Origin: Acanthaster planci
Taxonomy: Eukaryota > Echinodermata > Asteroidea > Valvatida > Acanthasteridae
Reading direction: 5' to 3'
NCBI RefSeq assembly: GCF_001949145.1
Contig: NW_019091561.1
Location: 91,685-155,684 of the forward strand
Length of the DNA stretch: 64,000 nt
Part shown: positions 34,161 through 46,094 of the stretch, in pieces
How the letters are laid out: every line of letters starts with the position of its first letter
Numbering within the stretch: the stretch's first letter is position 1
The notes under the pieces: generated by a model
The model's input: the letters and a program-made list of their open reading frames with translations, nothing else
Databases searched by the model: none
What the model was told of the DNA's origin: nothing
Made by a program: the position numbers and the translations under genes

Positions 34161-34527
34161 TGGCAATCTCAAGGCAAAAATCTTTTTGCTACAAACGGCA
34201 AAAGAGGGTGTTTTTAATTAGTGCATTTGGCTTCTCAAAAAAGCACCGATCACATAATCAACAATATCTTGTATTTCACTTGCGGATTGTAGTTTTGGTA
34301 CAATTTGTGGACCGTGGGGTCATTGCTAGACGGGAACGAAAGGGGTCTCGTGACACTTCATTCTGCGGGAAGTCGGGATGCTGATTGAGATTTTGGATTC
34401 GATCGTAGTACAATCGGAGATCTACAGGATCAGTGGATCAGTTAAATGCGACTTTTTTTTTTCAGTTAGAGCAGTAAACTTTCAATATAGGGCATGGCAA
34501 TATAGTTTTTTTCATTTTTTGTACGTG

Positions 34528-34800
34528 CACTGTTGTACAATTGCAGTCTGGTTGTGACAACTGTTGTACAATTGCAGTGTGGTTGTGACAACTGTTGTAC
34601 AATTGCAGTCTGGTTGTGACAACTGTTGTACAATTGCAGTCTGGTTGTGACAACTGTTGTATAATTGCAGTCTGGTTGTGACAACTGTTGTAAAATTGCA
34701 GTCTGGTTATGACAACACTGTTTTATGATTGCAGTCTAATTGCAGTCTGGTTGTAACAACACCGCTGTACAATTGCATTCTAGTTGTGTCAACACTGTTG
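34528..34800. repeat. 31-bp tandem repeat array
   Basis: At least six consecutive copies of a 31-base unit containing ctgttgtacaattgcagt and ctggttgtgacaa. The unit boundary contains the near-palindrome acaactgttgt. The last copies near 34700-34800 are diverged. The minus-strand frames through it (34462-34684) are repeat artefacts. Confidence 0.9.
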
Positions 34801-34949
34801 TTTAATTACAATACGGTATTTTGACCTTGGTTCACTCTCTCCACCAAATTGAAATCTTTTGGTCTCTTTTTTTTTTTGCATGCTTTCCAACAGAGAAAAA
34901 AGTTGCCTTTTCTATGTCCAATCATTTTGTCTGCTCGAGCAATACTAAT

Positions 34950-35525
34950 TGCAATTGGGATTGAAAGGCTTTTGTCTAACTCGAGATTGTTTGACTTGAA
35001 AGATTTTGTCTGACTTGAAAGATTTTTTTCTACCTCCAGAGATTGTTTGATTAGAAAGATTTTTGTCTGAAGTGACAGATTTTTGTCTAATTTGAGAGAT
35101 TTTGTCTGACTTAAAAGATTTTGTCCGACCCCATAGGTTTTGATTTGTCCAACTCGAGAGATTTTTGTCCGACTCAAGAGATTTTGACTGTCCAACCCGA
35201 GGGATTTTGTCCAACAAATTGTCTGGGTTTTGTTACTTTTTGATTTGCCAAAAATTTCAACCCTGTTCAAAACTTTGAACAGAGGTTGCCGATTTCTCCC
35301 AAACCGAGATGTCTGCCAAGTAGGTACTTTGGAACTTTGAGTGATATTTTGGAATTGATAGGAATGAGGCAGAAGGTCTGGAGAGTCTGAGCAAGCCAAA
35401 GGAATCGATCGGAGGAGATATGGGAGTGAGCGACCAAGCTTTTGGAGTATCGATTTGAAAATAAAATAGAATAGAAAAATGGTCCAGTGGGGTCTTTTGA
35501 CGATTCAGTGGCATGACATTTTGAT
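34950..35525 (-). repeat. Large inverted repeat, right arm
   Basis: Reverse complement partner of 30205-30560, roughly 75-80 percent alike by eye. Its distal part (34950-35220) is a run of 25-35 base units with gattttgtctgactt / gattttgtccgac. Together the arms bracket about 5.3 kb and could be terminal repeats of a Polinton or of another element nested in it. Confidence 0.75.
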
Positions 35526-36529
35526 TCCCTGGCATCTTGTAATATGTTTAAATATTTAATATGTATATTTAAAAATTTTCCTCATTTTTATTGCTCCCGT
35601 TTCTTACAATTGAGGAACAAGACCAATTTGATTTAGATGGTAGGTTTCATCTCCCTCACCAAGCAGATGCGTTGCTGCTGACGTCGGATATCTTTTTGGC
35701 TTGAGTTATCACGTCGTCTTCGTCCGCGGCGACGGTGGTAGATATTGGAACAAGTAACCAAGTGGCAAGCGCGGCCACCATCTTGGCGTATTCAAATTGG
35801 GTTGTGAAAAAGAGATCAGTACGTGGTCTATAGTCAATTTTTGGGAATTTCAGAATTTAAAAAATGATTTTGGAGAGCGTGGCGGAGAGGGATTGAGAGA
35901 TTTTTTCAAGTTTTTTAAGATTGTCACAGAACTCACCATTCTCTACTACCCCTTCCTTGCATGTGTGTTTATTCCCCCATTAACCCTATATGGGGATTGT
36001 GGTGATGCCGGTCTTATAATCCCGTTATTAATTTTTGAACATGGATTTTCTTCTAAATGGTTTTAAGTTTCTACATGGATGTCCTTTGCACCCTCAAATT
36101 ATTAAATCCAATAAAAAAGCAAGAAAAGGTAGTGAGTTTTGACCCTACAACAGTTCTGTGTTTGCTTTCAGTAACTGCTCCGAAGCCTTTGGCTTTGCTA
36201 TCTACCAGGGTAGAATTAACCAGGCACGTGCCTTCTGGAAAGCCACAAAGTCCCGACAGCGTTCAGAAGGTCGTTTATGAGTCACAGGCAGGGCCTGGGC
36301 AAACCCGGCACTAAAAAGTGCAGGACACAGACTGTCAACGACAAGCCAATAGTCCGGTGCCACATTTTTTCCTGACGTTATTGAATATGTTGTTATATGG
36401 ATACTATACTGCTTCCGCAGCCGGCCGCAAACGTTTAAAAAATGCTGTTGTCAACGTGCATCATAATCGTCGATCACCCACGCGTCAAAAGTCAAAATAA
36501 CTTCTAAAAGGAAGGATATCATCAAACGT
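35526..36529. other. No gene recognised
   Basis: A frame at 36057-36314 follows an acceptor-like tgctttcag at 36172 but matches nothing I know. It could be 5' sequence of the hAT-like element that follows. Confidence 0.4.
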
Positions 36530-39026
36530 GATGAACAGGATATCAAAACCATTGCCAAAACCAAAAATGCTTGGAAGTGGGACTGGTTGGAAAAGCAGTT
36601 GATGGTGTTTCTCTAGCTGAAGCTGTCCAAAAACTGGATCGACCAGGCATGGCATATTGCTTGGTATGCAAAAGGAAATGAATTACAGCAGACATGGACT
36701 TGTAACGCTGACGGATCACTGCAAAGTATCAAAACATCGGGAACTGATACAGCTATGAAAAACAAACTACCGCCTCCAGGGTAAGATAGTCCTAGGCCTA
36801 TGGATTTTTTTGAACTAAAAATATAAATTGATTAAAACTTTTAACGGGCCTAATTTTTTAGATTGTTTTTAAGTCAAAACTGTGATTGCTGATTTTAGCA
36901 ATAATGAATACCTATTTTAATTACAAGTTATTTGTTGATGCTTTACGTGCAGTGCTATCATAACTATGCAGGCTATTATCATGATTGTGCAGGTTTGCAA
37001 TACTGATGTTCATGTACGTTCATGGTTGGTTTATAATCTTATAAAGTCTAGGCCTGCCATCCAGTTTTTTTTATGAAACATGTAACGCCCATCACTTTTA
37101 TATTTATACTACCCTTTTTGGTTTTCTTCATGCATCTTTGCAGAAGTAGATAGTGCCTCATCAAAAACACTGTATGGCTTACATCTCTTTTTCAAGAATA
37201 TTTCTGCGACCTCAGTATCTGTTGAGAAGATGCCACAACCATACACACCGCTGAGTGATCGGGCTGCAGCCACATCTACTGTTGTTGCATTTATGGCACA
37301 ATTAAACCTATCCTTCACAATGGCCCCCAAGCTTTGCTACTTTGCAAAAGAAATAAGCCAAGACAAGAAAGCACTGGATAATCTAAAGATGAGCAGAACC
37401 ACCATTGAATATCACATGGAATATAGAGTTGCCAAAACTATGAAAGAAGAAATCATTTTGGATCTCCAGACTGCATACTTTTCTTTGAACACTGATGAAG
37501 CGACCAGCAAAACCTTTCATTGTGTTCTGAATATCCTTGTGAGCTACTACTCTCCATCACAGTAAGAAACTGTTGTGAAGCATCTGGCATCTGTTTCTCT
37601 TGTGAAGGTCAACAGTGAGACCATCTATCATGCAATTGATGATCTGTTCACAAAAAAAGGAATCCCATGGAAGAATCTGATCTCTGTTTTGATGGATTCA
37701 TGTGCGGTGATGAGGGGCAGCAAGACTGGTGTAGAGGCTCAACTTAGAGGGAAGGCCCCGCATCTGCTTGATGTGGATGGTGATTCATGTCACCACACTC
37801 ACAATGCTGCAAAAAAGTTCTGTTCTCACTGCAACAGTGAAATGCAACATCTCTTCCGTGACATCCACAATGATCTGCAGTATTCAGCTGACCTGAGGAA
37901 GCATCTGGAAGAACTATACATGATGCTTGGTGTGAAATACACCATGCCTCAAGAGTATGCCTCTCATCGCTGGCTGACCATGTACAACATCACTGTTGAT
38001 GGCAAACACATGATGGATCTCTTGCTTGCCATACACCATGGGATTCTAAAGAAACAAGACAAGAAGCTGTACTTGGATTTGATCGCAAACATCTACGAGC
38101 AACGTTCTGTCAGTGCGACAGCAAAGAAGTGCGTTGAAGAGATTCATGACATGCTACAATGTAACAAAATTATAGATGATGGCAAGAGGAGAAAGGCACG
38201 AATCATTGAGAAGCTGGTCTACTGGTCCCAAAACACACAGCTCATCATGAATGTGTACAACTCTGTTCTGTCTCTACTGAAGTGCGACACTGTTCTATTT
38301 CAAACCAAAGCACCACTTGTGCATAAGTTACATGAAAAACAAAAGCAGCTAGTGAGAGAGTTCCTGTCTTGTTTCATGAAACCTGAAGCCATCACTTGCA
38401 CACCAATAACCAAGATAAAAGTTGATCAGGCAAGAACCATCTCCCCCTGAAGATGATTTTTATCAGTAGTAAAAGAGAAGCTATCTTGAAAACTGACAGA
38501 AGAGGCAGGAAGAATCTTCAAAATGACTGTACTCAAGGCATATGTTGACTGTGCAGCCGTTCTCCTCAGCAAAATGCCTCTGAAAAATAGATGTCTAAGA
38601 CTCATGTCAGCTCTTGACCCTGAGACAAAAGGAACCACTTGCACTTTGTCATATATGAAACAACTTCTAGACGTCCTCAAGAATATTTTGAGTGATGATA
38701 AGCAGGATGTATATGACAGAGACGTCAGGCAATTCCATGCAGATGAATTGCTGCCCTTATTGAGTGAAGACCAGCGTATAGACCACTGGTGGGCAAGCAT
38801 TGTGACATCTGGCAAATACATTGTGCTCAGTATTAAAAGTAGTCATGGCTGCACTGAGTATCTGAGTAGTGGCCCACAGGTGGAAAGCTCCTTCAGTGTG
38901 ATGAGCAATGTCATGCAAGTGAAGCCTTCAAGGCTGCAAGTGGAAACATTCAGTGCAGTGCAAACAATCAATTACTCCATCATAGAGCCACTGCACAGCA
39001 CCCACTTCAACATTCCAAGACCCTAA
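36530..39026 (+). pseudogene. hAT-like transposase with BED-like zinc finger
   Basis: Exon 1 (to 36780) contains a degenerate zinc finger in broken frames: WKWDWLEK, CLVC, LTDHCKVSKH. The donor GTAAGA at 36781 and acceptor TTTGCAG before 37144 join in phase. Exon 2 is one frame from 37144 to about 38447: FSLNTDEATSK (probable first Asp), VLMDSCAVMRGSKTG (second Asp), and SHRWLTMY. After two or three stops at 38448-38495 it resumes to 39026 with QVESSFSVMSNVM and ETFSAVQTINYSI, the hAT C-terminal dimerisation region. A stop also lies at 37563-37565. This is the order expected of hAT transposases. Terminal repeats were not identified. Confidence 0.75.
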
Positions 39027-39464
39027 CGTCCAAAAAAAAAAGAGCACCAGAGGTTGCAGCGACGGTGGCCTAGAGAGCCAGATTAAATCACATTGAAACA
39101 GTGAAAACATCCCCCAAAAAATCCATTAGACACATGGGAATATCAATTTTATGTCACAGGTTTATTTCACAGAATGTACCTCTTGTAATGAAAAGTTCAA
39201 AAACAATCACAAATAACAAGCATTTTGTGTATTTTTATTGTAAAGTATGCCATAAAAAGCTTTATATCTTTTACTCAAATTTCACTTCAATTGGGGTCAA
39301 AAACGGCATAGAATACATCACAGAGCATGTAATATTCAAATTTTCCAGGGTCCTAAGGCGGGCCCGGACCCCACGCCGAATTGGCTTTGGGCTGCCCGCA
39401 CACACTTTTGTATGCAAGAATATTTTCCTCTTTTTTCAAATTGAAGAGTTGCATGCCTGAGTTA
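39027..39464. other. 3' flank of the hAT-like gene
   Basis: Noncoding. A GC-rich patch at about 39347-39400 (cagggtcctaaggcgggcc) could be an element end, but no inverted partner was found upstream of 36530. Confidence 0.35.
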
Positions 39465-42400
39465 CACTAAAAACTTCTTTTATTCTTCAGAATTCGGTAA
39501 ACAATAAACTGTAAGCGATACAAGCGTGAATTGTGCATGACATGACAGCTAAAACATTGTAGTCAGCTGCATGAAGTGCATACTACTGGTGTACTTTTCC
39601 TCACACATGAAGTGCTTTCGACAAAACCCCCTTACAAATAAATTGGCAGCTCGAAAATCCCTTTCACATACTGTGCATTGGCTACTGTGTGCGTGGACGC
39701 CCGATATCTGCCTGTGACATAGACGGCGCACAGGGCATATACTCGGGACCTCGCAAATTGCTGAGCACGTGGTGTGGAGAGCAGATTGCATTGTACGGAA
39801 TGCCAAAGGGGACAAATATTTAAAATGTCTAATTTGTGCCTTTTCCGCAATAACTATAATCTTTTGTATTGTATATTGTATTGTACATGTCTGATTGGGT
39901 TGAATCCTTGCAGGTAGTTAGGAAGGGAAGGTTTAAAATGGAAATTGACCTCACATGATGACAATGCCATCAGCAGACGAGTCACATGACATTAAATGGT
40001 GCCTCATTTAAAGTACTATATCTCCTGAAGTGTATATCCAATTGGGTTCAAATCTTGCAGATATCTTGAAAAGGGAGTGCTTTAGAGGAATTTTGACCTT
40101 ATGTGATAACGACATCATCAGGAGACAAGTCATGTGACATTAAAGGTGCACTGTTCAAAGCCCTATATCTTCTGAAGTACATATTTCATTGATTTCAAAT
40201 GTTGCAGATTACAAGGAAAGGAAGTGTTTTAGATGAAACGTTACCTAATGTGATGATGACGCCATCAGAGAAGGAATCAAGTTACATTTCATTCAAAGTA
40301 TTTTTGGGTTGAAACCTTGCACCAAAATGGTCATGTTGACAGGTTTACGCCATCAGGTTATCAATTGGTCAACTTAAGAAATTAGAAATTGGTCAACTTC
40401 TCATTTTTTTCTTCTTACCCTAATCCCATTTGTTTTGTTCGCGTTTTTTCTACCAACGACTTTGGTCCCTCAGCAACTTCGAATCTTCATCAAACTTATG
40501 TCAATGAACAACCTGCATAGAACAATGACGCCACGATGACGTCATCAACTAATGTATTCATTTTTCAACATTGTGACGAAACAGGGGTAGGCATGAATGC
40601 CAGTCTAAGTCATGAATTATTAAGCATTGCGTTGACCAATCAGCGTTGCATAGAGCACTAGGTCTGGGCACTTGCGGTGTGCTTAGAGCGCACACAATCA
40701 GTTGGTGAGTTTGGCTGCTGGGTCGCAGAGTGGCAGGATCGTGGAGGACGCTTTCTACCATTCTGTGCTGTGACTGTGTGAGGTATAGTGTGGACGCTGC
40801 ACCTGGGGCGCTGCGTGTAGTGACTATAACTGGTAGGTGTAGTAGCGAACCATATTGGGTCTAGATTACTTTAGTGATAGAGCTGAGTGTCGTGAACCTA
40901 GGCTGGGAGCTGGTGGTCTTTGCTGTTGGATTGCTTGTCGTCTGTAAGCACTGATAGTGGGGTGACGGCTGGAAGGCAATCTTGTCATTGTGCTAGCTAG
41001 CCTTCAAGTTTACTTGATGTACTCAGATCGCTGTGAGGGTAATTTCCCTTTCATTAGGTCGACCCTGTTTTGCATGACACTCTGTGTTATTTGTGTGAGG
41101 GCTATCACTATTTAGTGAGGTAACCCTTGGGTTGTAGGCTAGCTGTGTTTAAGTTAGTCGGGTGGTTAGTTAACCATGTGAGGCATATTGTATTGCCTTG
41201 TGAGGTGTATTGTGTACATAAACCTTGTGTGATTTATATACCTTATTGATTTTTATTGCAATAAATCAAATTATTGGTTATTGTCCTTGGAAATCCTGTG
41301 TCACTGTGAGGTTTATTTAGGTTTCCCTGTGTTTCATTACTGTATTACCAGATAAATCCAGTCTTTCCTAATTGGTGGTAAACTTCCACCCAACGAACTG
41401 CTCCTAGGCTTAGTCCGCTGTTCGTTAACTGATATCCCCCCTTGTGTCAGGGTAGCCGCTCATCCTTGCTCAAGGTTAATAAACATATTTGTGGGGTTGG
41501 GCCAGGTCAATTCCATCCCTGATCCAGCCGGTTACTGGGTCCACCACAAGAGGTGTCAGTTACATTCGCCACAATATTTATTTCAGTCCATTGACTTAGT
41601 TCACATTTTTGAGGCATCATTTTGGTTACTCAGCTACATGTATCTTCGATCATCATCAATGTTACACCAAGGAAAGACCTTGAGGCAAAGATGATACTAA
41701 AAAATTATGTCATGATGACGTCATCAAGTGTTTTTTATCGAATTTTTAATATTTGAATATTCCGTTAAATTTTAAAAATCCATATAAAATTGACCGTGGC
41801 TTCCCGCAACATTATTTTTGCACCAAAAACCAGAGTAAAATTGGGCCTTCAATTCATCTCGTGTGGGTCAAATCACTTGACCTTTCCTTCCGGATGAAAC
41901 CGGAAGTGGGCTTATTGTTTAAAAGTGGTAATGGTATTAAGATCTTTCAACGATATTAGTCTGTCGGTGTAAGTGCTGAGTTGAAACCTTGCTTATATCT
42001 TGGAAAGGAAGTGCTTTAGGCAAATATTGAGCTCATTTAGTGATGATATCACAGTCATCAAGTCAGATGACATTAAAGGGGCACTATTTAAAATGCTGAA
42101 TCTCCTGAAGTATATGTCCTATTGGAATCAAACCGTGCAGATATCTTGGAAGGGAAGTGATTTAGACGAATATTGACCTCATGTGATGATGATGTCATCA
42201 GATGAGAAGTCACGTGACATTAAAGCGGTACTATGTAATACGCTATATCTCCTGAAGTATATGTCCAATTGGGTTCAAACCTGGCAGATATCTTGAAAGG
42301 GAAGTGATTTAGATGAATATTGATCTCATGTGATGATGCATCATTAAGTGACAAATCATGTAACATTAAAAGTGCACTCTTCAAAGCGCTATGTCTCGTG

Positions 42401-45320
42401 AAATACATATCCGATTGGGTTCAAACCTTGCAGATATCTTAGAAGGGGAGTACTTTAGAGGAGTATTGACCTGATGTGATGATGACGTCATCAGGTGACA
42501 AGTCATGTGACATTAAAGATTCCCTCCCACAAACACTTCCACTTCTTGTGAAGTACATTTTCGATTGGGTTCAAACCTTAGAGATATCTTGAAAGGGAAG
42601 TGATTTACACACATATTGCCCTAACGTGATGATGATGTCATCATGGGACAAGTCATGTGACGTTAAAGACGCAGTTTTCAAAGAACTGTACCTCTTGAAG
42701 CACATATTTTGGTTAAAATTTATATGCAAGTGTATGAATATAAACAATCTCAAACATTCTGTGTTATGCCAACAAAGCACTTTTCTTCACAACCGCAAAA
42801 AGGCAAAAAAGCCCTGTGTTCTGTCCTTGAGACAGACACAATTCCTCTAGTCTCTTTCTTCTTCTGCTCCAAAGCCTATTTGTTTTGTGCTCATTTTTTC
42901 TGTACACAACTTTAGTGCTTTTGCAACATTGGATCTTCACCAAACTTGTACCAATGAAGGACCCTTATGCACAGATGGTCCGGGAACAATGATGATGATG
43001 TCATCAAGTGATTTATTATCGGATTTTGAATATTTAAATATTGCGTCTTTTTTTTTTCAACCCATATAAAATCAACCGTGGCTTCCCACAACATTCTGTT
43101 TGCAACAAGAGCCAGAGTAAAAAATGGGTCTTCATTTCATCTTGTGTGGGTCAAATCACATGACCCTTCCGTTCGAAACCAAAAGTGGGCTTATTGTTTA
43201 AAAGGGGTAATAGTTATCAACTTGCTTTCAACGTTGTTAGTCATTGGGGGTATAGTATACTTCAAATCATCTACCTATGGCGTCACGTAATTGTTGAGCG
43301 CCCTCTAGCGACAGGTTGAAAATTCTGAAAAATGAATTTTGAATAGATGTCTGTGTAGAAGTTTGTCCGAATCGCCTGGAAATTGATGTGGATGGTGATC
43401 TTTTCCCACTTGACCCATGTGTGACATTTGGTGACGACGTCAGACCAGAAATGATGGTAAAAAGTCCTTTTATTCTTCAAAACTCAGTAAAAAAATCAAC
43501 CATAACAGATATAAGCGTGAATTGTCCATTAGATGACAGCTAAAACATTGGACTCAGCTGCATGAAGTGCATAAGGGGTGTACTTCTTCACACAGATGAA
43601 GCGCCGACAACAAAAACCCCTTGCAGTATAAATTGGGAACTGGAAAATTCTATTTGCATAGTGTGCATTGGCTAATGTGTGCCTTGATGCCCAATATCTG
43701 CCTGTAACGTTGTCAGCGCACAACGCATATGGCATATACTCGGGACCTGGCACATTGCCGCACACATGGTGTTGAGAGCAGATCGCATTGTAATGGAATG
43801 CCAAAAGGAACAAATGTTTAAAATCTTTAATCTGCACTCTTTCCACAATAACAATAATGTTTTGTATTGTACATGTGTGATTGGGTTGAAACCTTGCAGG
43901 TAATTAGGAAGGGATGGTTTATAAACAGAATTTGACCTCTCGTGATGAAAATGTCATCACCAGATGTGTCACGTGACATTAAAGGTGCCTCCTTTTATAT
44001 ACTATATCTCCTGAAGTGTATGTCCGATTTGGTTGAAACTTGGCAGGTATTTAAAATGGGAGGTGTTTTAGACGAAATAGACCTCATGTGACGATGACGT
44101 CATCAGATATCATGTCACATGACATAAAGGTCCACTCTTCCAAGCGCTATATCTCACGAAGTGCATGTCTGATTGGTTGAAACTTAGCTGATATCTTGGA
44201 AAGGAAGTGCTTTAGGTAAATGTTGACCTAATGTGATAATGACGTCATCAGGGGAGAAGTCACGTGACATTAAAGGTGCACCAGTTAAAACTCTATATCT
44301 CCTGAAGTTAATACCATTGGGTTGAAGCCTTGCATATATCTTAAAAGGAAAGTGATTGAGACGACTTAGATGATGCCGTTATCAGTTGACAAGTCAAGTG
44401 ACATTAAAGTGGAACTCCTCAAAGCCCTATATCCTGTGGCATTCATGCACCATCGGGTTAAACTTTGCGGATAATAAGAAAGGGTAGTGAAGATTATTGA
44501 ACTCGTGGTGATGATGTCATCAGGAGACAAGTTACGTGTCATTAAAGGTGCACTGTTTAAAGCCGCGTATCTCCTGGAGTACATATCCCATTGGTTGTTC
44601 ACAAGATGACCTCTCGTTCTAGTTGCCTTTTTCAGGCTTTCTCCATAGAGTTTGTACACGTTTTCTTGTCCCACAGGACTTTGATAGTTTCATACATCTG
44701 ATTGACTTCAAACTCGGCAGACCCTCAGACAATCATCCGTCATGATGGCGTCATCATGTGATATATTTTTGAATTTTCACTATTTAATATTTTGCCATAG
44801 GGTTTGTACGTGTTTGTCTACTGCACTCTACTATCGAGCTTAATTAATGCGTGAGCAGTCCTCAACTTTGACCGAAAATTACTACCTGAGCGAAAGAGAA
44901 ATGAGATTAAATTTTCCCTTTCGTTTGATTACAGATATACCCAAGAGTCAAAATATCAAGTAATCTTTCATAAAATGTCTTCAGTTTAAACGAAAGTCAG
45001 GTGACATGAACTTAAAGGAGCAGTGTTTCTGCATGTTGTTAGCCCATTGACTTTGTACACGTTTTCAAGCCACCATTATGGTCACTTCAGAATGCTCGAT
45101 CGTTATCAAATTGATAGCAAGATTTGATATAACAATTATATCAAATGGATAGTGTCATGATGATGTTATCATATGATTTATTATTGATTTTTCAATATTT
45201 AGTTCAGTCCATTGACTTTGTACTGTACATGTTTTCAAGCCAAAACTTCAAGATGTTTGATCATCATCAAAACAACAGCAAACAGAGACCCTGATACAAT
45301 CAATCTTAATATATTTAAGA
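39465..45320 (+). repeat. Macro-array of the composite repeat
   Basis: Order: module C (39465-39860), module A x3-4 (39880-40340), module B (40400-40571, then 41574-41960 after the LTR insert), module A x5 (41970-42720), B (42750-43260), C (43440-43860), A x5 (43870-44620), B (44640-45320). Landmark phrases in the A arrays fall at 41982, 42124, 42270, 42417 and 42563, so the unit is about 146 bp; the second array gives similar spacing. Copies repeatedly contain tgatgacgtcatca, gtcacgtgacatt and gattgggtt, though not every copy keeps all three. Short frames in it are not genes. Confidence 0.88.
40572..41573 (+). mobile_element. Probable solo LTR (1002 bp)
   Basis: It starts TGTGACGAA and ends TTCGCCACA, so the ends are inverted copies (TGTGRCGAA) with TG...CA termini. 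It interrupts module B exactly: the left flank ends ttttcaaca and the right flank continues atatttatttcagtcc, which together rebuild the uninterrupted module seen at 45185-45215. An AATAAA lies near 41262 and another near 41479. No coding sequence is inside. Flanking aacat/aatat may be a decayed 5-bp duplication. Confidence 0.68.
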
Positions 45321-45795
45321 AGTGCAGCTGTTTTTGAGCATGGACAATATTAAGACCAATACCTTATAAATATGAGTTTCGATGACTTGCCATCAAACTA
45401 GATTTTGTTTGTAGTGCCACTGGAACAGCAAGGGATAGGAAAAGCACTAATCTAGATGGACTTTCTTACTGTTCTACGTTACAGAGGGAGGCCAAATTAT
45501 TGAAGGTGGTGGCGACAAATTTGACCACTAATATTTTCGACACTTTGACATTTTAAAAGAAGCCAATTCATGTCTGCAAACCCTATGAGAAATTCCACAC
45601 ACCACCACAAAGGACAAACAGGGAAATTAACTGGGAATGGGAAGTAACATAAGTTCTCGTTAGTCGTAATACAGTGAAGACTGGCGTCCAACCTGAGCTG
45701 GAAAGCGCACATGCAAACAATCCTATTATGTTATGTTAGGCCCATATAGATCCAATGATTACTGTACATTGTGTACATGTCTTATTTTTATCTAG
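45321..45795 (+). other. 3' end of the long PAL intron
   Basis: Ordinary intronic DNA ending in a pyrimidine-rich acceptor, cttatttttatctag, before 45796. Confidence 0.6.
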
Positions 45796-45989
45796 GCATA
45801 CCAGGGTGACTACAGATATGCAAGGGCCTTTCCTGCACCGGCAGAAAGCCCCTTTGTTACAAATGGATTAGAGGCGGAAGAATGGTGGCCAAGGGAAAAC
45901 GTTCACATGGGGCAGGTTGCCGGGGTAGCCGCCGACCAGTATGGTTTGGTTTATGCCTTCCAGCGAGGAGAGAGACGCTGGCTACCAAG
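45796..45989 (+). CDS. PAM: PAL/PAM exon with N-terminal propeller blade
   Basis: Acceptor TATCTAG before it, donor GTAAGG at 45990. It begins AYQGDYRYARAFPAP, includes EEWWPRENVHMGQVAGVAAD and ends FQRGERRWLP plus two bases of a split codon. The pieces align with the start of the PAL beta-propeller of PAM. The Arg in FQRGE corresponds to the active-site Arg533 of rat PAL, in the HRGDHVW motif. PAL converts peptidyl-alpha-hydroxyglycine to the amidated peptide plus glyoxylate in secretory granules. Confidence 0.9.
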
Positions 45990-46094
45990 GTAAGGTTTCA
46001 ACAACCGGTAAAAAGAAGTGAAAAACCAAAGCTAACCTCTGCTTTACTTTAGCTTTAGATCCCACACATTAACAAATACAAAAAAAAATGGAGA

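Noticed and set aside
34462-34684. Minus-strand SQPDCN repeat peptides
   Set aside because: They are translations of the 31-bp tandem array in two frames.
34528-34800. Regularly spaced repeats resembling a CRISPR array
   Set aside because: Units are contiguous with no unique spacers, and the window is eukaryotic. It is a tandem repeat.
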